From positions 558,001 to 622,000 of the forward strand of contig NZ_JBMWAN010000001.1 in NCBI RefSeq assembly GCF_049546785.1: 64,000 nucleotides of DNA, read 5' to 3'. Below, piece after piece: positions 1 to 9,500 of the stretch. Source of the DNA: Nitrospira_D sp035465795 (lineage in GTDB: Bacteria; Nitrospirota; Nitrospiria; Nitrospirales; Nitrospiraceae). Under the pieces are notes generated by a model that saw only the letters and a program-made list of their open reading frames with translations, was not told the origin of the DNA and did not search any database. The position numbers were made by a program, and so were the translations under genes. Positions within the stretch are counted from its first letter, which is position 1. Each line of letters begins with the position of its first letter.

Positions 1-784
1 CGATACAATGGCCGCCGACCAGTCCGGGCGCAAACTTCAGAAAGTTCCACTTGGTCCCGGCCGCGTCCAAGACCGATTTGGTGTCGATACCAAGACGATG
101 GAAGATCAACGACAGCTCGTTCATGAGCGCAATGTTCAAATCCCGCTGAGTGTTTTCGATCACTTTGGCCGCTTCGGCGACCTTGATACTGGAAGCCCGA
201 TGAATCCCGGCTTTGACGACTTTCCCGTACGTCTCGGCCACAATATCCAGCGATTCTGCATCTTGAGCCGAGACGACCTTCACGATCCTCTCAAGCGTAT
301 GCTCTTTGTCTCCCGGATTAATGCGCTCCGGCGAATACCCGACCTTGAAATCCACACCGGCCTTCATCCCCGATTTCTTCTCAAGGATCGGCAGACACAC
401 CTCCTCTGTGACGCCGGGGTAGACGGTCGACTCATAGACCACAATCGTCCCGCGCGCCAGATTGGCGCCGATTGTCTCCGAACACATCCGAAGCGCCCGC
501 AAATCAGGCTGCAGTGCTTCATCGATGGGCGTGGGAACCGCCACGATGATGAAATCCGCCGCCTTCAGATCCGCCGGCTCCCAGGTATAGGTAATCCGGG
601 TCTCGGCGAGATCCTTCTCCGACACTTCGCCCGTTCGATCGAGCCCTTTCCTCAACTCCTCGACTTTGACTTGATTGACATCAAACCCGATCACGGGCGC
701 CTGTTTGCCAAACGCCACGGCAATCGGAAGACCGACGTACCCCAACCCAACAACGGCTACTCGACGAGAATTGTCTTGTTTCAT
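1..784 (-). CDS. UDP-sugar 6-dehydrogenase (UDP-GlcNAc/GalNAc type), 5' part
   Basis: Reading the minus strand from the ATG at 782-784 gives an open frame of 261 codons that leaves the window at position 1. The product begins MKQDNSRRVAVVGLGYVGLP, an N-terminal Rossmann GxGYxGLP nucleotide site. It continues with VAVPTPID, YESTVYPG, GYSPERINPGD and, at the window edge, GGHCI, which holds the catalytic cysteine of UDP-glucose/UDP-HexNAc dehydrogenases. The enzyme oxidises the sugar C6 to a uronic acid and supplies charged sugars for the EPS. The pattern resembles the TviB/WbpA/VipA group more than glucose-specific Ugd, but the substrate is inference. It is divergent from prsT across 228 nt. 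The C-terminal substrate domain is outside the window. Confidence 0.93.
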   Translation of the reverse strand, partial: MKQDNSRRVAVVGLGYVGLPIAVAFGKQAPVIGFDVNQVKVEELRKGLDRTGEVSEKDLAETRITYTWEPADLKAADFIIVAVPTPIDEALQPDLRALRMCSETIGANLARGTIVVYESTVYPGVTEEVCLPILEKKSGMKAGVDFKVGYSPERINPGDKEHTLERIVKVVSAQDAESLDIVAETYGKVVKAGIHRASSIKVAEAAKVIENTQRDLNIALMNELSLIFHRLGIDTKSVLDAAGTKWNFLKFAPGLVGGHCI

Positions 785-1012
785 AACACTCCCGGGTATT
801 TACAATTAGCCAGAGGCAACAATGGCAGAAGCCAAATTATCCGTCAAGGAAGAGAACCCTTCCCTTCATCCGTTTGGAGGAGGACTCCGGGACCATCACG
901 AAGCGGCGGTTATGCCGCACGAAACTGGAACATCATTGACTCTGCATGTCCCCCGCCCGATAATCCCTCCATCGGCAGGACGCATCGCACACATTCGCAA
1001 GGACAATACACC

Positions 1013-3301
1013 ATGTCGGCTTTTTCCAGTCCTCTCCTGAGGCAATCTTGTGCCCTTCTCGTGCTTGCGTGTCTGGGATGCGACGGAATCTCCCCGGAAG
1101 CCAAAAAGGCAAAACACCAGGAGCGGGCCGCCACTTACATGGAGAAAGGCCAGCTTCAGGAAGCACTCATTGAATACCGCAATGTAATCCAGGCCGACCC
1201 CAACGATGCCGACGCCTACTACCGTATGGCTGTCATTCATTTGAAGCTTGGGGGCCTGATGAATATCCAGAAGGCCTTTGCCGAGCTCAAGCAGTCTCTT
1301 GAACTGAACAGCACCAACCGTGACGCCCGGGTCAAACTGGGCGAACTCTATCTCCTGGGAAACGATGCGGCAAAGGCTCGCGAACAGGCCGATATCATTC
1401 TGGCGTCGGCACCTCAAGATAAAGACGCGCTGGTCATTCGGGGACGCAGCCTGATCAATGAAAAGCGTTACCAGGACGGGGTGACGGAACTGAAGAAAGC
1501 ACTCGCCCTAGATCCCAAGAATGCGGGCATCTACCTGGAGCTGTCACGCGCCTATTTCTTGTTAAAGGATCCGGCGGCAGCGGAAGATATCCTGCAGCAG
1601 GGCCTGACAGCCAGCCCTGCCTCCACGGAAATCATGATTGCCATGGGAGATTTCCGCCTGGCGACAGGAAAGCCGGATCTCGCAGAGGCCGCGTATCGAC
1701 AAATTGTCGAAACGGCGCCTGCAAATGAAGAAGCCCAGATGCGTCTCGCCGGTTTCTATCAGCGGACCAACCAGCTAGCCGAAGCTGAAACCACTCTGCA
1801 AAAATGGGCGACCGCGTACCCCCAGGACGACAAGCCCCACATCCACTTGGGTGACTTCTATCACTGGCTGGGCAATCGAGACAAGGCCCTCACCAGCTAT
1901 CGGCACGCCGAAGAACTGAACGCCAATTCCGTGATAGCCCGCGACAAGTTGATCTCACTGTATCTTGATACCGGAAACTTGAGCGAGGCTGAAACCAGGG
2001 TCAAAGTGATTCTCGACAAGAATTCCAGCGACCTGGTCGGCCGCTTCTTCAATGCGCGAATTCTCATTGCCAAAGGCAATATCGACGAGGCGATCTCCCA
2101 GTTCCAAGCCCTGATCAAAGATGAGCCTCAATTTGCCCCGGCTCATTATTTCCAGGGTGTGGCCTTTCTGAAAAAGCGCCAGCCCTCTCAGGCGCGAGGA
2201 GCCTTTACCCAGGCCGTGAAACTCAACCCGACCATGCCGGAGGCCCGCACGTCACTGGCAGAACTGCTCCTGGCCGAAGGCTCGCTGGACCTGGCGCTGG
2301 AACATGCTCAGGCCGCTATTCAGCTCAATCCGCGAAACGTCCAGGCCGCAGTCATTGCCGGAGATGTCTATCTCCGCAAAGGCGACTTGGCCAAGAGCAA
2401 AAAGGTGTATGAAGCCATCGCCAAGGCGCTTCCGAAGGAACCCCTCGGGCCCTATCGCCTTGGACTTGTGGCCCATGCCGAAAAGAATGACACAAAAGCG
2501 CTGGCCTACTTCGAGGAGGCGCTTGCCATAAAGCCGGCAGCCATTGAGCCGGTGACCCAGATCGTGTGGATCAAGATCGCACAGGGCAAGCCGAACGAGG
2601 CACGGGAACGGGTAATGCGACAGATTGAAGCAGTTCCAACCAGCCCGTTTCTCCATAATCTGCTTGGCCAGCTTTGGAATGCCGAAAAAGACACGGGGCG
2701 GGCTGAAGCGGCCTTCAAGAAAGCCCTCGATCTCGACAACTCTCTTCTCTCGGCCTATATGAACCTGGGGCAAACCTACTTCCAAGCCGGCAAGACGGAT
2801 CAGGCCGTCAAAGAATACGAAGCCGTCCTTGCCAAGGATCCCCAGGCCATCCAAGCCCATATGATGCTCGGGATCATCCATGCCAACCGAAAAGAGTACG
2901 ATCAGGCCAAGTCGCGTTATGAAGAAAGCCTCAGGCTCGATCCTAAGTTTGCACCGGCAGCCAATAATTTGGCCTGGCTTCTCGTCGAACAGGGCGGGAA
3001 CCTCGATGTGGCGCTGAACTATGCCCAAATAGCGCGCGAACAAAAGCCGGATGATCCGTATATCGCCGATACGATGGGATGGCTCTATTACAAAAAGAAC
3101 GCCTATCTCCTCGCGAGCAGCCTTCTAAAGGAGGCCGTCGAAAAACTACCGAACAACCCCATCGTCCAGTTTCATCTTGGCATGGCGCAATATAAGAATG
3201 GAGACCATGCGGCAGCGAAACAATCACTCCAACGCGCCCTCAAGTTAGGTCAGGATTTCGCCGGATCTGAAGAAGCCCGCAAGATCTTGTCGGAGCTTTG
3301 A
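1013..3301 (+). CDS. prsT: XrtA/PEP-CTERM system TPR-repeat lipoprotein PrsT
   Basis: A 762-residue product made almost entirely of about twenty tetratricopeptide repeats from residue ~30 to the end. The ATG at 1013 is preceded by AAGGA at 999-1003. It gives a lipoprotein signal with lipobox LACLGC near residue 20, so the protein should be anchored to a membrane on the periplasmic side. The open frame continues upstream to position 8, but that part is antisense to the dehydrogenase and is rejected. Large TPR lipoproteins of this type (PrsT) accompany exosortase A and prsK/prsR and are thought to act as a scaffold in EPS assembly or secretion. No -24/-12 promoter is visible in the 228 nt upstream. 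Confidence 0.9.
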   Translation: MSAFSSPLLRQSCALLVLACLGCDGISPEAKKAKHQERAATYMEKGQLQEALIEYRNVIQADPNDADAYYRMAVIHLKLGGLMNIQKAFAELKQSLELNSTNRDARVKLGELYLLGNDAAKAREQADIILASAPQDKDALVIRGRSLINEKRYQDGVTELKKALALDPKNAGIYLELSRAYFLLKDPAAAEDILQQGLTASPASTEIMIAMGDFRLATGKPDLAEAAYRQIVETAPANEEAQMRLAGFYQRTNQLAEAETTLQKWATAYPQDDKPHIHLGDFYHWLGNRDKALTSYRHAEELNANSVIARDKLISLYLDTGNLSEAETRVKVILDKNSSDLVGRFFNARILIAKGNIDEAISQFQALIKDEPQFAPAHYFQGVAFLKKRQPSQARGAFTQAVKLNPTMPEARTSLAELLLAEGSLDLALEHAQAAIQLNPRNVQAAVIAGDVYLRKGDLAKSKKVYEAIAKALPKEPLGPYRLGLVAHAEKNDTKALAYFEEALAIKPAAIEPVTQIVWIKIAQGKPNEARERVMRQIEAVPTSPFLHNLLGQLWNAEKDTGRAEAAFKKALDLDNSLLSAYMNLGQTYFQAGKTDQAVKEYEAVLAKDPQAIQAHMMLGIIHANRKEYDQAKSRYEESLRLDPKFAPAANNLAWLLVEQGGNLDVALNYAQIAREQKPDDPYIADTMGWLYYKKNAYLLASSLLKEAVEKLPNNPIVQFHLGMAQYKNGDHAAAKQSLQRALKLGQDFAGSEEARKILSEL

Positions 3302-3337
3302 ATGCGGTAGTTGGCGTAGACCGCCGAGCAGAGAGGA

Positions 3338-4330
3338 TCAGCGCTTTCCCATCGCCGGCTCAAGCAGCTCGCCTCGAACACGTTTGCCTTCAATCTCCAT
3401 GACAGTGGCTTCAAATGCGGCCAGCCGCTCATCGGTCGCAGGATGGGATCGCCCCAACGATTGACCGGAGCCGTCTTGCGGAACCTCTATTTCCCGCAGC
3501 CTCTGCCACACGCGCCGGACAGCCTGCAAATCGTACCCGGCCCGGGCCATGATATAGGAGCCGATATAATCAGCCTGCGCTTCGAGAGACCGGGGCGGGG
3601 CAGAGGAAGGCGCGGCCTCGCCCACAGTGGCACCCAGCAGGGCGTTCAGCATGGCCTGTAACTTGGCCTCTTGAACATGACCCAACACATTGTGGGCAAT
3701 CTCATGCGCCAGCACACAGGCCAGTTCATCATCCGAACGCACAAACCGCAGCAGTCCCGTCGTCACCCAGATCTGACGCCCATCGGACAGGCCGTTAATC
3801 TGATCCGTCTGAAGAACTCGCAGTGAAAATTGGCATGCGGGGACTGCCGCGAGATGCACCAGATGGCGGCGCCCTGATCGCAGGATGTCCAGTTGCAGCG
3901 GCTGAATCCGCGCCCGCGTCAGTCGGCGCACCAACCCCGTCACGTCGTCAGCAACAGAGTCCGTCACATTCTGCGTATTGATCTCCACGATGTGATCTCC
4001 CGGCCGAAGGTCAGCCGACGCGGCAGGCGACCGGGGGTGGACATGGGAGACGACGACTCCCCTCCCCGCCGCATCCCCCTCGCCGATCATGGACTCCGGC
4101 CCGTCTGCGAGGAGAAATCCGTATGTCGGCTCCTGGTCAAACGGGCACCAGTCGGCCGATGTCAGTAAGAGAGGAAACGCCACATCCTGCACACGCGCCA
4201 GCATCGAGACGGTATCTCCCTGATCGGGACCAGAACGAACCTCCTGCCGGGGGGAGACACAGGCCGTCAATACAGAGAAGAGGACCAGAGCCGGTCCGGC
4301 AAAGAGGCGCGTTGATAGACGAGATGCCAT
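3338..4330 (-). CDS. M48-family metallopeptidase lipoprotein with PDZ domain
   Basis: A 330-residue protein starting at the ATG at 4330. An upstream in-frame TTG at 4366 is less likely because the ATG begins directly with a signal sequence ending in lipobox LTAC. Residues ~80-150 form a PDZ-like region (HPRSPAASADLRPGDHIVEI). The peptidase core follows with HEIAH, the zinc-binding HExxH, then a downstream SLEAQADYIGSYIMARAGYD segment carrying the third ligand region (ExxAD). Together this indicates a periplasmic, membrane-anchored BepA/LoiP-like zinc protease with a substrate-recruiting PDZ domain. It lies downstream of a PEP-CTERM gene in the same direction, separated by hairpins (4351-4412). 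A role in envelope or EPS-protein quality control is inference. Confidence 0.88.
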   Translation of the reverse strand: MASRLSTRLFAGPALVLFSVLTACVSPRQEVRSGPDQGDTVSMLARVQDVAFPLLLTSADWCPFDQEPTYGFLLADGPESMIGEGDAAGRGVVVSHVHPRSPAASADLRPGDHIVEINTQNVTDSVADDVTGLVRRLTRARIQPLQLDILRSGRRHLVHLAAVPACQFSLRVLQTDQINGLSDGRQIWVTTGLLRFVRSDDELACVLAHEIAHNVLGHVQEAKLQAMLNALLGATVGEAAPSSAPPRSLEAQADYIGSYIMARAGYDLQAVRRVWQRLREIEVPQDGSGQSLGRSHPATDERLAAFEATVMEIEGKRVRGELLEPAMGKR

Positions 4331-4350
4331 TTCGGGAATGTACCTAGTTC

Positions 4351-4412
4351 GGAGGGCTGGCCTCAAGACAAAGTGAGAAGGCCAGCCCTCCGGTGAAGGA
4401 GGACTGGCCTTC
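4351..4412 (-). terminator. Hairpin pair: terminator-like stem with overlapping alternative stem
   Basis: Three segments can pair in two ways. 4377-4391 pairs with 4398-4412 (14 of 15 bp, 6-nt loop) as the terminator-like stem after the upstream PEP-CTERM gene. The same 4379-4391 pairs perfectly (13 bp) with 4351-4363, just before the M48 start. The two stems exclude each other. The T-run after the first stem is weak, so read-through or attenuation is possible. Confidence 0.6.
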
Positions 4413-4434
4413 TATTGTCACATTCACGGGAGAT

Positions 4435-5031
4435 TTAAATCTTGGAAGCCTTCCGTCTCCACATCCCGATCCCGGCCAGGCCAGAACCAAGCAAGAGTAA
4501 AGACGACGGTTCAGGGACCCCCGCCGTGCGCGTCCCCCAGATCGAAACCTGAGAAATCGAACCAGCGCCAGGCCAGAACCCGCTGAGGTTAATAGTCTCG
4601 GTCCCGTTCCAACTACTCAAGTTAAAGAAGTAATAAGTCGGAGCGTGAATCCCGTCCTTGACGGCCAGGTAACAAGAGGGACAGGAAATGGCCAACCCGG
4701 TACCGTCAAAAGTAATGGATGCACCAGAGGCATCACTATTAAACTTCGTGGTGTAACTGGTCGCAAAGAGTCCCGTCTCCGAAACAATTGTACCCTGCCC
4801 CGCCTTGTAGAGCAGGCTCAACGATCCATCATTCGGCAAACCAAAGGCGCGATACACACAACCTGGCTCACAATTGGCAGGGCCGGTCGCGGGAGTAAGG
4901 CTACTCCCGGGAATCACCCCCGATGTACTTGGGGTGATGCCCAACGCATGGGCCGGCCCACCGGCCAACCCGATCCCCAGGGCCGCGACGCCGAACAAGA
5001 TGTATAACTTCCCAAGCTTCTTTCCCATCAT
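4435..5031 (-). CDS. PEP-CTERM sorting domain protein (copy A)
   Basis: A 198-residue exported protein. The ATG at 5031 has AAGGAG 7 nt upstream (5039-5044); longer in-frame starts overlap the promoter. The N-terminal signal peptide ends around residue 28 (GPAHA). The middle is rich in Cys, Gly and Ser (CEPGCVYRAFG, ISCPSCYLAVKDG). The C-terminus has VPEPSSLLLLGSGLAGIGMW followed by RRK, which is the PEP-CTERM motif, transmembrane helix and basic tail recognised and processed by exosortase. It is a close paralogue of the next gene (5465-6061), with identical length and the same four cysteines. It has its own sigma-54 promoter at 5089-5104. The biological role of the mature protein is unknown; cargo of this kind is exported with the EPS matrix. 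Confidence 0.93.
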   Translation of the reverse strand: MMGKKLGKLYILFGVAALGIGLAGGPAHALGITPSTSGVIPGSSLTPATGPANCEPGCVYRAFGLPNDGSLSLLYKAGQGTIVSETGLFATSYTTKFNSDASGASITFDGTGLAISCPSCYLAVKDGIHAPTYYFFNLSSWNGTETINLSGFWPGAGSISQVSIWGTRTAGVPEPSSLLLLGSGLAGIGMWRRKASKI

Positions 5032-5088
5032 GATGCTGCTCCTTTTTGTTGACCGAGGATTCTTCACAAGGTTCCTGGCCTCGAATAC

Positions 5089-5104
5089 AGCACGGAGCAT
5101 GCCA
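5089..5104 (-). promoter_or_regulatory. Sigma-54 (-24/-12) promoter of PEP-CTERM copy A
   Basis: The minus strand reads TGGCATGCTCCGTGCT, with GG and GC separated by exactly 10 nt as in the RpoN consensus. Transcription would begin near 5078, about 47 nt before the ATG at 5031. The rest of the 5032-5405 gap holds the operator candidate at 5323-5337 and a weaker half-match, GTAGA-N3-TTTAC, at 5267-5279. Confidence 0.8.
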
Positions 5105-5322
5105 ATGAGGGGGACTTATCGAAGTTTATGACAAATTGAGCTTATTTGAATATTCTGGATCTGAAACCAGTGGAGACTGTTAAGACGATTGACAGCCTCT
5201 CCAGCACAAGGGCTCACTGGGGAGCGCTTCGGCAGGGTCTACTACGTCCCAACGGTGGTCGTCTTGGTAGAGGGTTTACCGTCTTTGCTTATTGCTGAAA
5301 CTCATTCCCCATACACAGGTGT

Positions 5323-5337
5323 GTCAAATAACTTTAC
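5323..5337. promoter_or_regulatory. Candidate PrsR operator (GTCAA-N5-TTTAC)
   Basis: A 15-bp imperfect inverted repeat, GTCAAATAACTTTAC, flanked by T and A. It lies about 220 bp upstream of the -24 element of PEP-CTERM copy A. It shares spacing and half-sites with sites at 6218, 6307, 12535 and 12624. Assignment to PrsR is inference from this recurrence and the nearby prsR gene. Confidence 0.5.
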
Positions 5338-5405
5338 ACAACCTGACCACCAGTTTAACAGTCGGCTGATAGAACTCACGGCGAGGCAGGACGGTGGAAA
5401 AACGA

Positions 5406-5441
5406 GAAGGCCAGCCATCCGGTGAAGGAGGACTGGCCTTC
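5406..5441 (-). terminator. Rho-independent terminator after PEP-CTERM copy B
   Basis: 5406-5420 (GAAGGCCAGCCATCC) pairs with 5427-5441 across a 6-nt loop, with one or two mismatches. On the minus strand it is followed by a T-run. It is nearly identical to the hairpin at 4377-4412, so gene and terminator were duplicated together. Confidence 0.75.
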
Positions 5442-5464
5442 CGGTATCCACACGATTGAGAGAA

Positions 5465-6061
5465 TTAGGCTTTCGCGAACTTCCGTCTCCAGATGCCGAT
5501 GCCGGCTAACCCGGAACCGAGCAGGAGCAAAGACGACGGTTCTGGCACGCCAGAAGAACTGGCACCCCAGATCGACACATGGGAGATCGAACCAGCGCCA
5601 GGCCAGAAACCGCTGAGGTTAATGGTCTCCGTGCCGTTCCAGGTGTTCAGATTGAAGAAATAATAGGTAGGGGCATGATTCCCGTCCTTCACGGCCAGAT
5701 AGCAGGACGGGCAGGAAATTGAAGAACCTCCTGTAAAGCTAATGGTTCCACCCGAAGCATCAGTAGATGAATTAAATACCGTGCTGTAATTCGCCGCAAA
5801 AGTTCCGGTTTCCGATACAGTCGTACCTGGAGTCGCCTTGTACAGCAGGGACAACGAGCCGTCATTTGGCAAGCCAAAGGCGCGATACACACAGCCTGGT
5901 TCACAATTCGCTGGGCCGGTTGCCGGAGTTAGAGAACTCCCCAGAACCACCCCCGATGTGGATGGGCTAAGGTCCAATGCATAGGCCGGCGCACCGGCCA
6001 ACCCGATCGCAAGGACTGCTACTCCCATCAGGAGAGAAAACTTTTTGAGCCTATTCATCAT
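5465..6061 (-). CDS. PEP-CTERM sorting domain protein (copy B)
   Basis: A 198-residue paralogue of the gene at 4435-5031. The signal peptide runs to about residue 28 (GAPAYA). The conserved CEPGCVYRAFGLPNDG and SCPSCYLAVKDG blocks follow, and the C-terminus is VPEPSSLLLLGSGLAGIGIW then RRK, a typical exosortase recognition tail. Two adjacent ATG codons (6061 and 6058) follow GGGAG; either gives the same signal peptide. Sequence diverges most in the middle (the STDASGG region). It has its own sigma-54 promoter (6127-6142), two operator candidates and its own terminator, so it is a stand-alone transcription unit. The function of the mature domain is not recognised. Confidence 0.93.
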   Translation of the reverse strand: MMNRLKKFSLLMGVAVLAIGLAGAPAYALDLSPSTSGVVLGSSLTPATGPANCEPGCVYRAFGLPNDGSLSLLYKATPGTTVSETGTFAANYSTVFNSSTDASGGTISFTGGSSISCPSCYLAVKDGNHAPTYYFFNLNTWNGTETINLSGFWPGAGSISHVSIWGASSSGVPEPSSLLLLGSGLAGIGIWRRKFAKA

Positions 6062-6126
6062 GATTACACTCCCTTGTTTAGCCTACCGCGGCATTCTATT
6101 CGAAGGCTTTCTTGCACTCGTACTTA

Positions 6127-6142
6127 AGCATAAGAAATGCCA
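6127..6142 (-). promoter_or_regulatory. Sigma-54 promoter of PEP-CTERM copy B
   Basis: The minus strand reads TGGCATTTCTTATGCT, with GG/GC spacing of 10 nt. The predicted start is near 6116, about 55 nt before the gene. The remaining gap to 6455 is AT-richer, without a convincing gene, and carries the two operator candidates at 6218 and 6307. Confidence 0.75.
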
Positions 6143-6217
6143 GACGGGATAACAATCGCAAACAACTGATATTACTAAACATATTTTCCCTGCTCCTTAT
6201 CCGATCCCAATGAAACC

Positions 6218-6232
6218 GTAAGAACTCTTTAC
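6218..6232. promoter_or_regulatory. Candidate PrsR operator (GTAAG-N5-TTTAC)
   Basis: The 15-bp inverted repeat GTAAGAACTCTTTAC lies about 75 bp upstream of the -24 element at 6142. This is a normal distance for a sigma-54 enhancer site. Confidence 0.55.
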
Positions 6233-6306
6233 AAATGAGCACCACTGGACAGAAACAATCACCACATACTCATAACATTTTCAAACAGTTACGCATCCCT
6301 ACTTGC

Positions 6307-6321
6307 GTAAACAGACTTTAC
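6307..6321. promoter_or_regulatory. Candidate PrsR operator (GTAAA-N5-TTTAC)
   Basis: GTAAACAGACTTTAC is a perfect 5-bp inverted repeat with 5-nt spacing, about 165 bp upstream of the same promoter. Paired upstream sites are typical of bacterial enhancer-binding proteins. Confidence 0.55.
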
Positions 6322-6455
6322 ACCTCGCGGCACCGACCTTTACAGCTAATGCCGGACAGAGCAAGGCGGACAAAGCCCTCTCCCCTAGCCGACAGAATCC
6401 GGATCTGTGCCCATAGACCCCGATGAACTGAAACTACATGCCAATAAAAGAAAAA

Positions 6456-6492
6456 GGGGCAAGACCGACACCCACCGCATCGGTCTTGCCCC
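6456..6492 (-). terminator. Terminator after the beta-propeller gene
   Basis: GGGGCAAGACCGA (6456-6468) pairs perfectly with 6480-6492 across an 11-nt loop. A T-run follows on the minus strand (complement of 6451-6455). It lies 45 nt beyond the stop codon at 6538. The + strand side also has a T-tract, so it could act in both directions. Confidence 0.85.
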
Positions 6493-6537
6493 CTCAATTT
6501 TTCCCTGCCGCCTCATAGGACGGCAACTCCCGATCTA

Positions 6538-9500
6538 CTACTGCACCGCGCCGCTACCGGCAATACTGAAGGGACCGATTACCGGAGGCGCACCGACAAA
6601 GGTGCCTGCGGCCGTCAATGCCCCCGTCGTCCCATCAACCGTAAACACCGAGACATCGTTGGAATTAAGATTCGCCACATAGAGCCACCGGCCGCTGATA
6701 TCCACGGTGGCGGAGGCCGGAAGAATTCCTGTCGTCACCGGACTCCCCACGGCCGTCAACGCCCCCGTCGTGCCGTTGATGGTATAGGCCACAACCGTAT
6801 TGGACCCCTGATTGACCACATAGGCAAACCGCCCGGTCTGCTCCACCGTGACCGAGACCGGATTGATCCCGCTGGCCACCGGGCTGCCGACCGCCGTCAA
6901 GGCCCCCGTGGTGCTGCTGATTGTGAAGACAGACACGTTATTAGAGGTCTCGTTCGCCACATAGGCAAACCGCCCGGTCGGATCGACCGTCACACTCCGT
7001 GGGCTGGCCCCCGCAGCAAACGGACTCCCCGTCACTGCCGTCAACCTGCCATCCAGCCGATTGATCGTAAATGCTGATATGTTATTGGAGCCCGCATTTG
7101 CGACATACGCCCAGCGTCCGGTCGGATCCACCGTCACGCCCCGCGGCATGGTCCCTGCCACATACGGACCGCCGCTCACCACCGTCAACGCCCCCGTCGT
7201 CCCATTGAGCGCATACACCGAAACGTTGTTCGAGGATTCGTTCGCCACATAGGCAAACCGGCCGCTCGGCTCCACTGTCACACTCCGCGGGGTGGTTCCC
7301 GTTACCACGGGACTGCCCACGGCCGTCAAGGCTCCGCTTGCGCTCTCGATCGTGTATGCAGATACATTATTCGAGCCGGCATTCGCCACATAGGCAAACC
7401 GGCCACCCGGCTCCACCGTCACGCTCCGCGGGGTCGTCCCCGCCGCGAACGGACTGCCGGCAACGGTGGTTACCGCTCCGGTCGTCCCGTCAACCGTGTA
7501 GGCCGAGACGTTATTGGAAGCTTGATTGGCTGTAAAGGCAAACTTCGGCGTGAACTGCACCGCCGCCGTGCCACGGACCATTGCCAGAGAGCTCGGCCCG
7601 CTCCGGGCGGCCACGGTCGCCGCCGTCGCCAGAGGAGTCAATGCCCCGGTCGTCCCATCGATCGTGTAGGCCGACAGGCTGTTGGCGCCCATGTTCGTCA
7701 CGTAGGCGACCCGCCCACTCGGATCCACTACCACAGAAAGGGGTTTCGTCCCTGTGGCGAAGGGACTGCCCGCCACCGGCGTCAAGGCGCCGGTCGTCCC
7801 GTTGATCGCATACACCGACACGCTGTTGGCACCGTTATTCACTGCATAGACAAATCGCCCGCTCGGATCCACCGTGACACCACGAGGGTCAGACAGGCCG
7901 GCAAAGGGGCTCCCCGCCACCGGTGTCAGTGCCCCCGTCGTCCCATCAATCGTATAAGCCGACAGGTTGTTGGATGTCCGATTCACCACATACGCAAACC
8001 GGCCAGTGGGATCCACCGCAATAGCCCGTGCCATTGATCCCGCAGCAAAGGGACTGCCTACCACCGGCGTCAGTGCGCCGGTCGTCCCGTCGATCGCAAA
8101 CGCCGACACATTGTTGGACCCTTGGTTCGCCACGTACACAAACCGCCCGCTCGGATCCACCGCCATGGCCATGGGAATGGCGCCGGTCGCCAGTGGGCTG
8201 CCCACCGCCGTCAGAGCTCCGGTTGTATTATCGATGACGTATGCCGACAGACTGCTATCGGCGCGGCTCGTCACGTACACAAACCGCCCGTTCGGCTCCA
8301 CCTCGACAGCATCAGGGTACGTTACAGTAGCCGCCGCCGGGCCCACCGACGTCAACGCCCCGGTCGCGCTGTTGATCGCAAACGCCGATACGGTATTGGC
8401 ACCTCCATTCACTGTGTAGGCAAACCGCCCGGTCGGGTCCGCCGCCACCTGAATAGGCCCTCTCCCGGTATTGACATACCCCAGTGTCCGCAACTGGCCG
8501 TTCGCCGCATCCACCGCATAGATGGAGATCGTGCTATCGTTCTCATTACTTGCATAGATAAACCGCGGCACCGTCCCGCCCGAGGCAGGGGCAGCCCTAA
8601 TAGTAAATGTTACCGGCACCGTAACCGCCGTCGCTTCAGGCGCACTCAGAGTGATGGAACCGTTGTATGTGCCGGCAGTCAGAGCCCCGGTTGCCACAGT
8701 GACAGTCAACGCACCATTGCCGGTCCCGGAGGTGGGACTGACCGTGAGCCAGGCGCCATTGACACTTGCCGACCAGTCGAGGGTACCACCGCCGACATTA
8801 CTGATATTGAGCGTTTGTGACGACGGATTACCGCCTCCCTCCCGCGCAGTAAAGGACAAGGTTGCTGGACTGAGGCTGATCGCAGGCGGGGTAACCCCGC
8901 CTGCAGGCACATCCCCGAAGGTGCCCGCTGCCGTCAATGCCCCGGTGATGCCATCGAGCGTGAAAACTGAGACGCTGTTGTTACCATAATCCACATAGGC
9001 GAACCGCCCGCTCGGGTCCACGCTGACTGAGACCGGGAGAGCTCCCGTCGCAATCGGAGCGCTCGCCGCCGTCAGCGCCCCGGTCGTGCCATTGATCGCG
9101 AACACCGACACGTCATTGGAGCCCTGGTTTACCACATAGGCCACCCGCCCCGTCGGATCCACGGTGATGGACACGGGGCTCGCCCCTGCGGGAACTGAAC
9201 CACCGACAGGCGCGAGAGCCCCGGTCGCACTGTTGATCGTATAGACCGACACGTCATTGGAGGTCTCGTTGACCACATAGACGAACCGGCCCGTCGGATG
9301 CACGGTGACCGCACGCGGCATCGTCCCCGCAGCAAACGGACTCCCCGACACCGCCGTCAGCCTCCCGTCCAGCCGATTGATCGTGAAGGCCGACACGGTA
9401 TTGGAGCCGGCGTTCGCCACATAGGTAAACCGCCCGGTCGGATCGACCGTCACGCCCCGCGGCGTCGTCCCCACGGCAACCGGACTCCCCACAGCCGTCA

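Noticed and set aside
8..1012. Plus-strand N-terminal extension of the prsT frame by 335 codons
   Set aside because: The minus strand here encodes a conserved sugar dehydrogenase with full motifs, and prsT has a clear lipoprotein start at 1013.
785..1012. Possible sigma-54 promoter for prsT
   Set aside because: TGGCA-like starts are present but none has GC at the correct -12 spacing.
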